In this document: positions 1 to 9,400 of the stretch, one piece after another
Position numbering within the stretch: the stretch's first letter is position 1
How the letters are laid out: each line of letters opens with the position of its first letter
NCBI GenBank assembly: GCA_016296985.1
Contig: JAEDHM010000048.1
Span: 1 to 9,974, forward strand
DNA from: Clostridia bacterium
GTDB lineage: Bacteria; Bacillota; Clostridia; Christensenellales; CAG-1252
Direction: 5' to 3'
Length of the DNA: 9,974 bases
Made by a program: the position numbers and the translations under genes
The notes under the pieces: generated by a model
The model's input: the letters and a program-made list of their open reading frames with translations, nothing else
Database searches by the model: none
Told to the model about the DNA's origin: nothing

Positions 1-2443
1 TATGTGCGGTGTTCCTTATCACGCCGTAGACACTTATCTTAGTCGCCTTATCGCAAAAGGTTATAAGGTAGCAATTTGCGAACAGTTAACCGCGCCCGGA
101 GATCAAAAAGGAATGGTTGAGCGTGACGTTGTTCGCGTTGTTACTGCAGGTACGGTTATTGAAGATACTTTACTTGACGAAAAGAAAGATAATTACGTTT
201 CCGCCGCCTTCATTGGCGAACAAGGATGTGGTTTTGCGTGGCTTGAAATGACAACAGGCGAGTTTAATCTTGTTGAATATCAGGGTGATGATTTTATTTA
301 TAAACTTGAGAATATGATAAATACTGTTGCACCTTCGGAAATCATTTCAAACTCTACTAATTTAGGTGGATTACAAAACGGTTCACGTGCCACTTGGCCT
401 GCAATCAATAGATATTATGATTGGGCTTTCACTTTTGATTATGCAAGCAAGGCTTTAAAAAAGCAATTGAACGTGTCCACGCTTGATTCATACGAGTGTT
501 CGGACAAGCGTTACGCTATTTGCGCTGCAGGTGCATTGCTTGAGTACTTAAACGATACACAAAAAAGGTCCTTATCCCATATTGACAAAATTAGATATTA
601 CAAAACTGAGGAATATATGGTTTTGGACAGTACCGCAAGGCGTAATCTCGAACTTACAGAAACCATGCGTGATAGGAAAAGTAAGGGTACGTTACTTTGG
701 GTTTTGGACAAAACTACCACAAATATGGGCGCAAGAAACTTGCGTAGATGGATTGAACGTCCTCTTATTGATTCAAAACGTATCAACGACAGACTTGATG
801 CCGTCGCCGAACTCTGCGCTGGTTTACGATTGAGAAACAATTTGACAAAAGCGTTGTCTGATATCCGCGACCTTGAAAGATTAAACGGTAAAGTTGCTTA
901 TGGAAGTATAAATCCTAGGGAAATGAACGCAATTGGTCTTTCTCTTTTGAAACTTCCCATGATTAAGCGCGCCTTAGAAAACGTAAAATCTCCCTTACTT
1001 TGTCAACTTCGTGACGATATCGACGAGTTACCTCATATTTGCAAACTTCTTAACTCCGCTTTGTGCGACGAACCGCCTATTCTAATTCGTGACGGTGGAT
1101 TTATTCGCAACGGATTTAGCGCCGAGCTTGATGAATACCGCAGGGCGGGGAAGGATGGAATGTCATGGCTTGCCGATCTTGAAGCTAAAGAAAGGGAAAC
1201 TACAGGTATCAAAACTTTGAAAGTTGGATACAACAAAGTATTTGGTTATTATATCGAAATTTCAAAATCCTACCTTGAAAGTATTCCTTTTAGATACATA
1301 AGAAAACAAACTTTGACAACGGGCGAAAGGTTTATTACCCCCGAACTAAAAGAAATTGAAGAAAAGATTTTGGGAGCAGGCGAAAAGTCCATTGCGCTTG
1401 AACAACAAATTTATACCGATCTTAAAAATACCTTACTGTCTGTAGTACAAAATATTTCAAAAACGTCAAGAGCCATTGCTGAATTGGATACCTTATTATC
1501 CTTTGCGCTTGTTGCAATTGAGAACAAGTACGTTAAACCGATAATTAATGGCGAAACAAAGAAAATTGCTATTGACGGAGGTCGTCATCCCGTTGTCGAA
1601 AAGATTTTGGGACAAGGTTTTTTCGTTTCAAATGATACTCAACTAAATGACAAAGATTGTCGTACTATGGTTATTACCGGCCCTAATATGGCAGGTAAAA
1701 GTACTTATATGCGTCAAGTAGCGCTTATTGCAATTATGGCACATATCGGCTCATTCGTTCCTGCTAACAAGGCTGAAATTTCTATCATTGACAGGGTTTT
1801 CACCCGTGTTGGCGCAAGCGACGATTTATCTCTTTCTCAAAGTACCTTCATGGTTGAAATGGTAGAAGTTGCATCAATTTTGAATAACGCGACTAAAAAC
1901 AGTTTACTTGTCTTAGATGAAATTGGTAGGGGAACTTCAACCTATGACGGTCTTAGTATCGCTTGGTCGGTTATGGAATACGTTGGTGAAGTAATCAAAG
2001 CAAAAACTTTGTTTGCAACTCATTATCACGAATTGACCGAGCTTGAAGGTAGATTGGCAGGCGTTAAAAATTATCGTGTACTTGTAAACGAAATGGGAGA
2101 CAGTATTTCTTTCTTGCATAAAATTGTTCGTGGTGGCGCAAACAAAAGTTTTGGTGTCGAAGTTGCAAAACTTGCAGGAGTCCCTAGCAAAGTTACTGAT
2201 CGTGCGAAAGAAATCGCAAAGATGCTTGAAAGTCGTGATGATAAAGACATAAACGGAATCTTTGCAAACTCGATGACCGAGTGTAAAAAAGTTAGTCAAC
2301 TTTCCTTGTTTGATAATGATAACAGCGACGATAAAGAGATTGTTAAAATTTTGAAAGAAACAAAGATTGATAATTGTACTCCTGTTCAAGCGATGCTTAT
2401 ATTGGCCGATTTAGTAGAGAGGGCAAAAAATGGGAAAAATTAA
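1..2443 (+). CDS. mutS: DNA mismatch repair protein MutS (5'-truncated by window edge)
   Basis: MutS binds base mismatches and small loops as a dimer and uses ATP to recruit MutL. The reading frame is open from the first base; the first Met codon (position 2) aligns inside the family motif M-x-G-(I/V)-P-Y-H-A-V, so it is not the start. By comparison with E. coli MutS, roughly 65-70 N-terminal residues, including the mismatch-contacting Phe-x-Glu motif, lie outside the window. Numbering from that Met, the visible part holds the end of the mismatch-binding domain, the connector, the core/lever with inserted clamp, and the ATPase. Walker A is TGPNMAGKST (residues 559-568) and Walker B is LVLDEIGRGT (636-645). 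After a helix-turn-helix dimer segment (FGVEVAKLAGVP) comes QLSLF (766-770), a textbook beta-clamp-binding pentapeptide. The gene is intact to its TAA and is the first visible gene of the operon. Identity is certain. Confidence 0.98.
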   Translation, partial: MCGVPYHAVDTYLSRLIAKGYKVAICEQLTAPGDQKGMVERDVVRVVTAGTVIEDTLLDEKKDNYVSAAFIGEQGCGFAWLEMTTGEFNLVEYQGDDFIYKLENMINTVAPSEIISNSTNLGGLQNGSRATWPAINRYYDWAFTFDYASKALKKQLNVSTLDSYECSDKRYAICAAGALLEYLNDTQKRSLSHIDKIRYYKTEEYMVLDSTARRNLELTETMRDRKSKGTLLWVLDKTTTNMGARNLRRWIERPLIDSKRINDRLDAVAELCAGLRLRNNLTKALSDIRDLERLNGKVAYGSINPREMNAIGLSLLKLPMIKRALENVKSPLLCQLRDDIDELPHICKLLNSALCDEPPILIRDGGFIRNGFSAELDEYRRAGKDGMSWLADLEAKERETTGIKTLKVGYNKVFGYYIEISKSYLESIPFRYIRKQTLTTGERFITPELKEIEEKILGAGEKSIALEQQIYTDLKNTLLSVVQNISKTSRAIAELDTLLSFALVAIENKYVKPIINGETKKIAIDGGRHPVVEKILGQGFFVSNDTQLNDKDCRTMVITGPNMAGKSTYMRQVALIAIMAHIGSFVPANKAEISIIDRVFTRVGASDDLSLSQSTFMVEMVEVASILNNATKNSLLVLDEIGRGTSTYDGLSIAWSVMEYVGEVIKAKTLFATHYHELTELEGRLAGVKNYRVLVNEMGDSISFLHKIVRGGANKSFGVEVAKLAGVPSKVTDRAKEIAKMLESRDDKDINGIFANSMTECKKVSQLSLFDNDNSDDKEIVKILKETKIDNCTPVQAMLILADLVERAKNGKN
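2416..2423 (+). promoter_or_regulatory. mutL ribosome binding site inside mutS
   Basis: AGAGAGGG lies 6 nt before the mutL ATG, within the last codons of mutS. Together with the 14-nt gene overlap it fixes the mutL start and suggests that ribosomes finishing mutS feed mutL. Confidence 0.75.
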
Positions 2444-4262
2444 TAAACTTGACAGCAACGTATACAATAAAATTTCAGCAGGTGAGGTCGTTGAAAGGCC
2501 AGCGTCAGTTGTTAAAGAGTTGGTTGAAAATTCTATAGATGCTGGCGCAACTTGGATTTCCGTCAACGTTTTTGGTGGTGGTTTAAATGAAATAACTATT
2601 GCAGACAATGGTGAAGGTATTTCAAAAGAAGATCTCCCCGTTGCATTTTTACCTCACGCGACAAGTAAAATTAAAACTGTTGAAGACTTGTTTGATATAA
2701 ACCATTTGGGTTTTCGTGGCGAAGCCTTGGCAAGTATTGCATCCGTATCAAACGTTTATATTAAAACGAAAACAGCCTTGGATGAAATAGGTAATTCACT
2801 TGAAGTCAACGGTGGAAAAGTAGGTATAGTTCAAAGTTGTGGCGCAAATCAAGGTACGGTTATCAGTGTTAGAAATCTTTTCTTCAATACTCCTGCACGC
2901 TTAAAGTTTATGAAAAAGCCAAAAGGTGAGGAAAATGAAGTTACCGCCATAATGACCAAACTAGTTCTCGCAAATCCTCACGTAGCATTTGATTATTATT
3001 GTGAAGGCAATAAAGTTTTTTCCTCCACCGGAAAAGGTTTGTACGAAGCTTTATGCGCGGTTTATCCCGATGAGATAATTGATAATTTGATTGAAGTGAA
3101 CAAGACTAAAGGCGATTTTTCAATTTACGGTTTTGTTTCTAACAGTCTTTACTCAAAAGGAAACAGAAGTTATCAAACCTTTATCTTAAATGGTCGTGTT
3201 GTAAACAATCAAACCATAAGCACCGCTATTCAAAACAGTTACTCAGATTATATGATGAAGCGCTCATATCCTGTCGTTACGTTGTGTATGGATATGCCAA
3301 CGTCCTCAGTTGACGTAAACGTTCATCCTGCAAAATCCGACGTTAGATTTGCTGATAGTTCTTTAGTATTTGGTTTTATTTATTCGGCAATCAAGGATGC
3401 TATTGACAAGGACAACGCGCAAAAACTTGAGTTTTCCTTTGATAACGAGAATAAAACTGAAACTCAAAATATTACTGCAGATTCAGTGTATCAACCTTCA
3501 AAGGTTGAAGAAGGGGCGATATCAAATGATATACAAGTGGAATCATCTTCAAAACACGTTTTGAGAGCGTCAGAATCGGCAGTGCCTTATTATATACCAA
3601 CCTACAATCCCACCCCAAACCTTGCTGAGGAAATTAAGTTTGACATACCTGGTGTTGAAGAAAAGATTGAACAAACCGTCATTGAAGAGGATATTTCTTA
3701 CAGCATAGTAGGACAAGCTTTCGGTACCTATCTTTTCCTTGAATACAAGGGTGAGCTTTTGATTATCGACCAACACGCTGCAGGTGAAAGAATTATTTAC
3801 AACAAGCTGATGGATGAAGTTAAGAGGGGAGCACCTGCAATTCAACCTTTACTTTTGCCTTACGTTTTTTCTGTAAATAGTAAAGAGTGCGAGATTTTAG
3901 AAGAGCAAATTCCACATCTTTTAGAAATTGGAATTGAAATTACTCCTTTTGGTCTAAACGCCTTTAAAATTGACGCATTACCCGGTTATCTAGTTGATAT
4001 TGATTTTGATTCTTTTGTAAAAGATATCTTATCAGACTCTTCTTTGAGAGGTAGAGAACCTTCTGTGATAAAGGAAAAACTTGCATATACTGCATGCCAT
4101 AGTGCAATAAGGGGTAACGACTATCTTAACGATGATGGAATTAAAACTTTGATCAAAAGTATATTTGAGGCCGGATTACCTTTACAATGTCCTCACGGTC
4201 GTCCTGCTTACGTAAAGTTTACAAAGTCCGAGTTGGAAAAAATGTTTAAGAGAATAGTATGA
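2430..4262 (+). CDS. mutL: DNA mismatch repair protein MutL (endonuclease type)
   Basis: MutL couples MutS mismatch recognition to strand incision. The 610-aa product has the N-terminal GHKL ATPase: E30 and N34 in KELVENSIDAGA, DNGEGI (59-64), ATSKI (77-81) and GFRGEAL (94-100). A polar, acidic, low-conservation linker covers about residues 330-415, followed by the C-terminal dimerisation/endonuclease domain. This carries DQHAAGE (447-453), the beta-clamp-binding type motif QPLLLP (472-477), ACHSAIRGND (555-564), CPHGRP (587-592) and a terminal FKR. These motifs mark the nicking MutL of bacteria that lack MutH. The final Glu of the DQHA(x)2E(x)4E motif is Asn458 here. Length matches Firmicutes MutL (about 600-630 aa). 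It overlaps mutS by 14 nt and miaA by 4 nt; the start is supported by AGAGAGGG and the conserved N-terminal I(S/A)AGEVVERP alignment. Confidence 0.98.
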   Translation: MGKINKLDSNVYNKISAGEVVERPASVVKELVENSIDAGATWISVNVFGGGLNEITIADNGEGISKEDLPVAFLPHATSKIKTVEDLFDINHLGFRGEALASIASVSNVYIKTKTALDEIGNSLEVNGGKVGIVQSCGANQGTVISVRNLFFNTPARLKFMKKPKGEENEVTAIMTKLVLANPHVAFDYYCEGNKVFSSTGKGLYEALCAVYPDEIIDNLIEVNKTKGDFSIYGFVSNSLYSKGNRSYQTFILNGRVVNNQTISTAIQNSYSDYMMKRSYPVVTLCMDMPTSSVDVNVHPAKSDVRFADSSLVFGFIYSAIKDAIDKDNAQKLEFSFDNENKTETQNITADSVYQPSKVEEGAISNDIQVESSSKHVLRASESAVPYYIPTYNPTPNLAEEIKFDIPGVEEKIEQTVIEEDISYSIVGQAFGTYLFLEYKGELLIIDQHAAGERIIYNKLMDEVKRGAPAIQPLLLPYVFSVNSKECEILEEQIPHLLEIGIEITPFGLNAFKIDALPGYLVDIDFDSFVKDILSDSSLRGREPSVIKEKLAYTACHSAIRGNDYLNDDGIKTLIKSIFEAGLPLQCPHGRPAYVKFTKSELEKMFKRIV

Positions 4263-5152
4263 AAAAACTTTTGATTATTGCCGGTCCTACTGCAAGCGGA
4301 AAAACATCCTTGTCAATACAATGCGCAAAATATTTCGACGGAGAGATTATCTCCGCCGATTCTATGCAAGTATACAAGTATCTTGACGTTGGGACGGCGA
4401 AAATTACTGAAGAGGAAAAGTGCGGTATCCCTCATCATCTTTTAGATATCGTTTCTCCTCTTGAAAACTTTAATACATACGATTACAGACAACTTGCTTT
4501 AAGTAAAATTGATGATATTACTAAAAGAGGAAAAACTCCTATAATCGTTGGCGGTACCGGACTTTATATTGATAGTATACTTTATAAAATGTCTTTTTTA
4601 AGCCGTGACGTCACTTTGCGCAACGAACTAAATCGCGAAGCGGAGGAAAAGGGAGTCGAGTATATGTATGCTAAACTTGCAGAAATTGACCCCGAGGCGC
4701 ATGCAAGGTTGCACGTCAATGATATAAGGAGAGTTGTACGCGCAATTGAAGTTGCTCTTTGCGGTAAGAATAATAAAGACGATTTGCAACAAGCAGTTTT
4801 TCCCTACACTATGGCAGTGTTAGAAGGTGATCGCGAAATACTTTATAATCGTATCAATGAGCGAGTGGATAAAATGTTTGCAAATGGGCTTGAAAAAGAG
4901 GTTGATTATTTGCTTTCAATGGGAGTAACAAGGGAAAATACTTGTATGCAAGCCATTGCATATAAAGAGTTGCTTGCTTACAAAAACGGCGAGTACGATA
5001 TTGATAGATGCGTTGAATTGATAAAACAACGCTCGCGCCATTATGCAAAAAGACAAATTACTTGGTTTAAAAAGTATAATGATGCAGTTAGGATCAACTT
5101 TTTAGATATTGAAAACGATTTTAATAAAATTATAGAGGATTATGGAGAATAA
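4259..5152 (+). CDS. miaA: tRNA dimethylallyltransferase (tRNA delta(2)-isopentenylpyrophosphate transferase) MiaA
   Basis: MiaA transfers the dimethylallyl group of DMAPP to N6 of A37 in tRNAs reading UNN codons, giving i6A37, which stabilises codon-anticodon pairing. The 297-aa cytoplasmic protein has the P-loop GPTASGKT (9-16), the DSMQVY motif (34-39, Asp34 being the presumed general base), TAK (46-48), HHLLDI, GGTGLYID, the RRVVRAIEV helix, QAIAYKE and the C-terminal basic YAKRQITWFKK segment, all family landmarks in order. Length is typical (about 300 aa). Its ATG overlaps the mutL stop (ATGA), with only a weak Shine-Dalgarno (AAGAGA, 4248-4253), so translation probably depends on coupling to mutL. 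The mutL-miaA adjacency is widely conserved in bacteria. In Bacillus hfq follows; here it does not. Confidence 0.97.
   Translation: MKKLLIIAGPTASGKTSLSIQCAKYFDGEIISADSMQVYKYLDVGTAKITEEEKCGIPHHLLDIVSPLENFNTYDYRQLALSKIDDITKRGKTPIIVGGTGLYIDSILYKMSFLSRDVTLRNELNREAEEKGVEYMYAKLAEIDPEAHARLHVNDIRRVVRAIEVALCGKNNKDDLQQAVFPYTMAVLEGDREILYNRINERVDKMFANGLEKEVDYLLSMGVTRENTCMQAIAYKELLAYKNGEYDIDRCVELIKQRSRHYAKRQITWFKKYNDAVRINFLDIENDFNKIIEDYGE
5145..5149 (+). promoter_or_regulatory. Ribosome binding site deciding the YnbB-type start
   Basis: GGAGA stands 4-5 nt before the ATG at 5154, a better placed Shine-Dalgarno than AGAGG (5134-5138), which is only 3 nt from the upstream in-frame ATG at 5142. It lies in the last codons of miaA. 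Confidence 0.6.
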
Positions 5153-5153
5153 A

Positions 5154-6386
5154 ATGATTTTCAATCAAAATATATTAGACTTTATTTCTCAATGTGAAGA
5201 GGAGTGCAAAGATCTTTTCAAGCAAATTGATGACAACGCATTTCTTTGTCAAGGAAAGGTTTTACAGGCTTTTTCCGATCACGTCGTAAGTGAAAGACAC
5301 CTTAAGGGTACTTGCGGTTATGGTTATGACGATATTGGCAGAGATACTCTTTGTCGTGTTTATGCTCAAACCTTTGGAGCAGAAAGCGCGATTGTTTCGC
5401 CTAATATTTTAAGTGGCACCCATGCCTTAACCCTTGCTTTGTTCGGCGTTTTGCGTCCCGGTGATTTACTTTTGAGTATTACGGGCAAGGCGTATGATAC
5501 CCTTGAAGAGGTTATAAACGGCGAGGGGATCGGCTCGTTGAAAGATTGGGGAATTCGATATAAAACGATTGACTTTAAGGATAATAAAATAGACTACGAA
5601 AAAGTCAAACAATCTATTTTAGAAGATAATCCAAGGGCTGTTTTTATCACTCGTTCAAAAGGATATTCTTGGAGAAATGCATTGACTATTTCCGAGATTG
5701 AAGAGGCGATTTCTTTCGTTAAATCAATCAATAAAGAAATAATTGTAATCGTTGACAACTGCTATGGTGAATTTGTCTCGGCAAAAGAACCTTGCGAAGT
5801 AGGCGCCGATCTTATGGTCGGCTCCTTGATTAAAAATCCCGGCGGTGGAATTGCGCCTACCGGTGGTTATATTGCAGGTGTAAACAAGTGGGTAGAGCAG
5901 GTTGCATTTCGATTTACCGCACCCTCAATTGGAATGGAAATAGGTTCTTACAGTTATGGTTATAACAACTTTTATCAAGGTTTTTTCCTTGCTCCTCACG
6001 TTGTTGCAAACGCTATAAAAGTAAGCGCGCTTTTTTCAGCCGCATTTCAAAAACTTGGATTTGAGACTTTGCCTAAAATTGGTGAAATGCCTACGGATAT
6101 AATTTGCTCAATAAAATTAAATACCGAAAGGGGACTTATTGATTTTTGTAAGGCTATTCAAGCAGTTTCACCTATTGACAGTCATCTTTCTCCCGAACCT
6201 TGGGATATGCCCGGATATAATGATAAAATCATTATGGCAGCAGGAACCTTTGTTTCGGGTGCATCAATCGAACTATCTGCAGATGGTCCGGTAAGACCTC
6301 CTTATATTGCATATATGCAGGGGAGTTTGACGTACGAACACGGAAAAATTGCATTGGCTGAAATCTTAAAACCATATATCGGATAA
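5154..6386 (+). CDS. ynbB: YnbB-type PLP-dependent enzyme (methionine gamma-lyase / 'aluminium resistance' family)
   Basis: This is a fold-type I pyridoxal-phosphate protein of the family annotated as methionine gamma-lyase-like or aluminium resistance protein (410 aa from this start; B. subtilis YnbB relative). Landmarks are YGYDDIGRDTL near the N-terminus, the cofactor-binding region SPNILSGTHAL, VDNCYGEF (the Asp that contacts the PLP pyridine nitrogen) and SLIKNPGGGIAPTGGYIAG, where Lys227 is the likely Schiff-base lysine. No signal peptide or membrane segment is seen, so it is cytoplasmic. The true substrate is not established for this family; sulphur amino acid C-S lysis is inferred from homology. 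An in-frame ATG at 5142 would add MENK and overlap miaA by 11 nt; I prefer 5154 for its GGAGA site. It is the last gene of the operon, followed by a strong terminator. In Bacillus, ynbB is also downstream of miaA, but after hfq and hflX. Confidence 0.92.
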   Translation: MIFNQNILDFISQCEEECKDLFKQIDDNAFLCQGKVLQAFSDHVVSERHLKGTCGYGYDDIGRDTLCRVYAQTFGAESAIVSPNILSGTHALTLALFGVLRPGDLLLSITGKAYDTLEEVINGEGIGSLKDWGIRYKTIDFKDNKIDYEKVKQSILEDNPRAVFITRSKGYSWRNALTISEIEEAISFVKSINKEIIVIVDNCYGEFVSAKEPCEVGADLMVGSLIKNPGGGIAPTGGYIAGVNKWVEQVAFRFTAPSIGMEIGSYSYGYNNFYQGFFLAPHVVANAIKVSALFSAAFQKLGFETLPKIGEMPTDIICSIKLNTERGLIDFCKAIQAVSPIDSHLSPEPWDMPGYNDKIIMAAGTFVSGASIELSADGPVRPPYIAYMQGSLTYEHGKIALAEILKPYIG

Positions 6387-6389
6387 ACA

Positions 6390-6421
6390 AAGAAAAAACA
6401 CTCGTCTGAGTGTTTTTTCTT
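6390..6421. terminator. Bidirectional intrinsic terminator between convergent genes
   Basis: The arms AAGAAAAAACACTC (6390-6403) and GAGTGTTTTTTCTT (6408-6421) are perfectly complementary over 14 bp, with a GTCT loop. Read on the + strand, the core stem is followed by TTTTTTCTT after the PLP gene. Read on the - strand, it is again followed by a U-run, 18 nt past the lacZ stop. It therefore fits termination of both converging transcripts, 3 nt after the first stop codon and in a 53-bp intergenic space. Confidence 0.93.
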
Positions 6422-6439
6422 ATAATTACGCGGCAATCG

Positions 6440-9400
6440 TTATTGTTTGTTGAAGGGATTTATTTCTACCTTGAAGGAATACTTTTTCAATGCTGGCAAT
6501 TTGTAAGGCTTTTTAAGCATTGCCATTGCAGGCACGTCACCGCCTACGCCACGTTGTGCGCCGTCGACGTTTATCGTATAATAACCGCTTTTCTCAAGTT
6601 CGTGCAAGTGTAAAGACTTGTCAAGCATTTCAGTCGTATAAGGTGAAACAGAAAATTCAAAAGGTTTTTTTATCATTGAAATTTCAATGCCGTTTTCTTC
6701 ACCTAGTTTTAAGAATCTAGTATTCGTATGGTTGCCATTTGCTTGGGGGTACAAGTATTCGTGATTAAAGTCTTCGGCTTCACCTTTGTATTTTGAAAGA
6801 AGAGCAGAAGTTTTTCTATCACAATAGTTTTCGTGTGGGCCGTTACCGTAAAATTCAATATTCTTAATATTGCTTTCCGTTGCAAATTCGAAACCAAAGC
6901 GAACAAGATTTCGCCAAGGTAACAGCGACATTTTTGCTTTAAGGCTACCATCTTTAGAGACAACGTACTTGGTTTTTAAAGAGGTAATAAGAGGCATAGA
7001 CCACTTTACTTCAACCTCGTAGCAATCATCATCAAATTCGCCCTTTACAGATACCGCTTTAAGACGTTTCATAGCTTTTCGATAAGCATCCAGGTTGAGT
7101 AATTTGCACAAGTCGGCTATGTTGTTGGGGGGATATTTATCATTGTTTGTCATTGCACGCCAAAATTGAGGCATGATAGGGGATTTTGTGATAGCTTTAC
7201 CATTATTATCAAGTATGGAAACCCCACCTGATTTTTTATCAAAAGTATAGCTTCCTTTGATGGTATTTACGACAATTAGGTCATTTTTGTTGTCAACTGA
7301 TATTTCACCATTTTGTTTATCTCTTGTTTTTTTCCATTTGCCAAATACAAATTGAGCGTTCGCAACTTCGTGTCCGAATCCTGCGTAGGATGTTTCCTTG
7401 TTTAGGCAATAGTGCAAAGTAATAGCAATTTCACCTTCCCCCTTGAAAAACTCGTCAGGCAAGGTGAATGTATGGCTTTCTCCGGCAAGGATAGTGGGCA
7501 AGTCTTTTGTTATGCTTGTTTCAAAGTCACCGTCAACGTATTTTTCAACGATCAGATTTACGTCGGAAAGGTCGGTAAACGAACGCAAATTTGTTACGGT
7601 AAAGGTTTTTTTATCTAAAGTGGTTTTAATACGCTCGTGTAGTTTTTTAACCTCGAAAAGGGCAGGGTTCGGGGATCTATCGGCGCGAACTATACCGTTA
7701 AATGCAAAAACTCCGTCGTTGGGCGTATCTCCCCAGTCGCCACCGTAAGTCCATTGTGTTTTGCCATCTATCACGCGTTTTATGGATTGATCGGCAAAGT
7801 CCCAAATATAACCGCCAACAAGTCGATCGTTCTTCTCAAAATCTTTCCAGTAATCTGCGAAATTGCCTAAACTGTTTCCCATGCAGTGGGAGTATTCGCA
7901 TAATATGAACGGCTTATCTTTATAGGCCTTTGAGGTAAGCAAATATCCTACGCCGTTATTCCATAAGGCGCGGCTGTGAACAATAGTTTTATTGTCAGCA
8001 ATTTTTTGCATTTTGGTTTGAACAGTATACATTTCAGATACCAAATCGGAAACTTGATGCATAGGTTCGTAATGAATAAGGCGAGTAGCGTCAATTTCTT
8101 CGGCGACTTTGCGCATTTCCTCAAATGCTTTGCCAATACCCGACTCGTTTCCTAAGGACCAAAAGATTATGGACGGATGGTTTTTGAAGGCGTTTACCAT
8201 GTTTGCCATTCTAAAGTTTGTATGCAAAATCCATTTTTTGTTATTGCGAGGAATACGTTTCGCTAAACCATGGGTTTCAAGGTTATTTTCACACATTACG
8301 AGTATACCTAACTCGTCGCATTTGCTGTAAAAATATTCGCTGTTGGGGTAGTGACAAGTACGAACTGAGGTAATATTATTGGATTTTAAAAGTTTTAGAT
8401 CGGAATCAATGATTTCGCGAGGCACTGCATGACCGTAATCAGGATGGAAGTCATGTCTGTTTACACCGCAAATTTTAATTTTTTTGCCATTTAGGGCAAC
8501 GTAAGGTTGCTTTTCTTTTTCTCTAATTATTTCTACTTTTCTAAAACCAAATTTTAAAATTCGTAAATCAACAAGAGTATCTCCATCGAATAATTCAAGC
8601 CTTATTGTATAAAGATAGGGGACTTCATGGGACCACAGTTTGATATTTTCAAGGTCACCAAGGAAAAAGTCGGCAGTGCGGTTTGAATTCACCAATTTTT
8701 CGGCTATAAGATCTTCTCCATCGAAAAGACTAAGTTTTACAGTGCAACCCATAAAATTTGTTTTGATAGTTGCGTTAAGTCCAACAGCGGTATAGTTGAC
8801 GTCGAAAACAGATTGTATAAAAGCATCAACAAAGTGTTTTTTGTTTAAAAATACCAAATCAACGTCGCGGAAAATACCGGACAAACGCCACATATCCTGG
8901 TCTTCAAGATAACTTCCCGTTGAAAATTGAATTACTAAAACTGTCAATACGTTTTCGCCGATTTTGCAATAATCGCTAATATCGTATTCTACGTAATCAA
9001 AGGTATCTTCTCGATATCCCACAAAATTTCCGTTGACGTAGACGTAACCACAACTGTTTATTCCGCCAAAACGAATGCGAATTTCTTGGTCAAGATTGTC
9101 GATAGTAAAGCATTTTCTGTACACACCGCATGGGTTGATTTCATCATGTATATAGGGAATTTTACCCATTGTCTTTATTGCTTTCGGATAGGTTAAATTG
9201 GTATATTGCGGTATTCCATAACCTTTAATTTGCCAGTTTGAAGGTACTTGGATTTTATCAAAGTTGCTTGAAAAATCAACTTCGAAAAAGTTTTCGGGAA
9301 GATCCTTTGTTGAAGAGAAATAAATAAAGTCCCATTCCCCATTTAAGGAAATAATATTTTCCTTTTCGGTTTGCAAATTACGAGGAAAAGGAAGTGCTGA

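Noticed and set aside
2..4. ATG at the window's start as the mutS start codon
   Set aside because: It aligns with an internal Met of the M-x-G-(I/V)-P-Y-H motif, and about 65-70 conserved N-terminal residues are missing, so the gene begins outside the window.
1937..2389. 150-codon open frame on the - strand inside mutS
   Set aside because: It is antisense to the highly conserved ATPase region of mutS, its translation is rich in Cys/Phe/Asn without recognisable motifs, and no promoter or ribosome site leads to it. It is a shadow frame.
5142..5153. Upstream in-frame ATG (5142) for the YnbB-type gene
   Set aside because: Its only Shine-Dalgarno-like sequence is 3 nt away, while ATG 5154 has GGAGA at a workable distance. 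The difference is only four residues and remains uncertain.
7443..7748. 101-codon open frame on the + strand antisense to lacZ
   Set aside because: The translation resembles no known protein and the - strand frame is a confirmed GH2 enzyme, so this is a by-product of codon composition.
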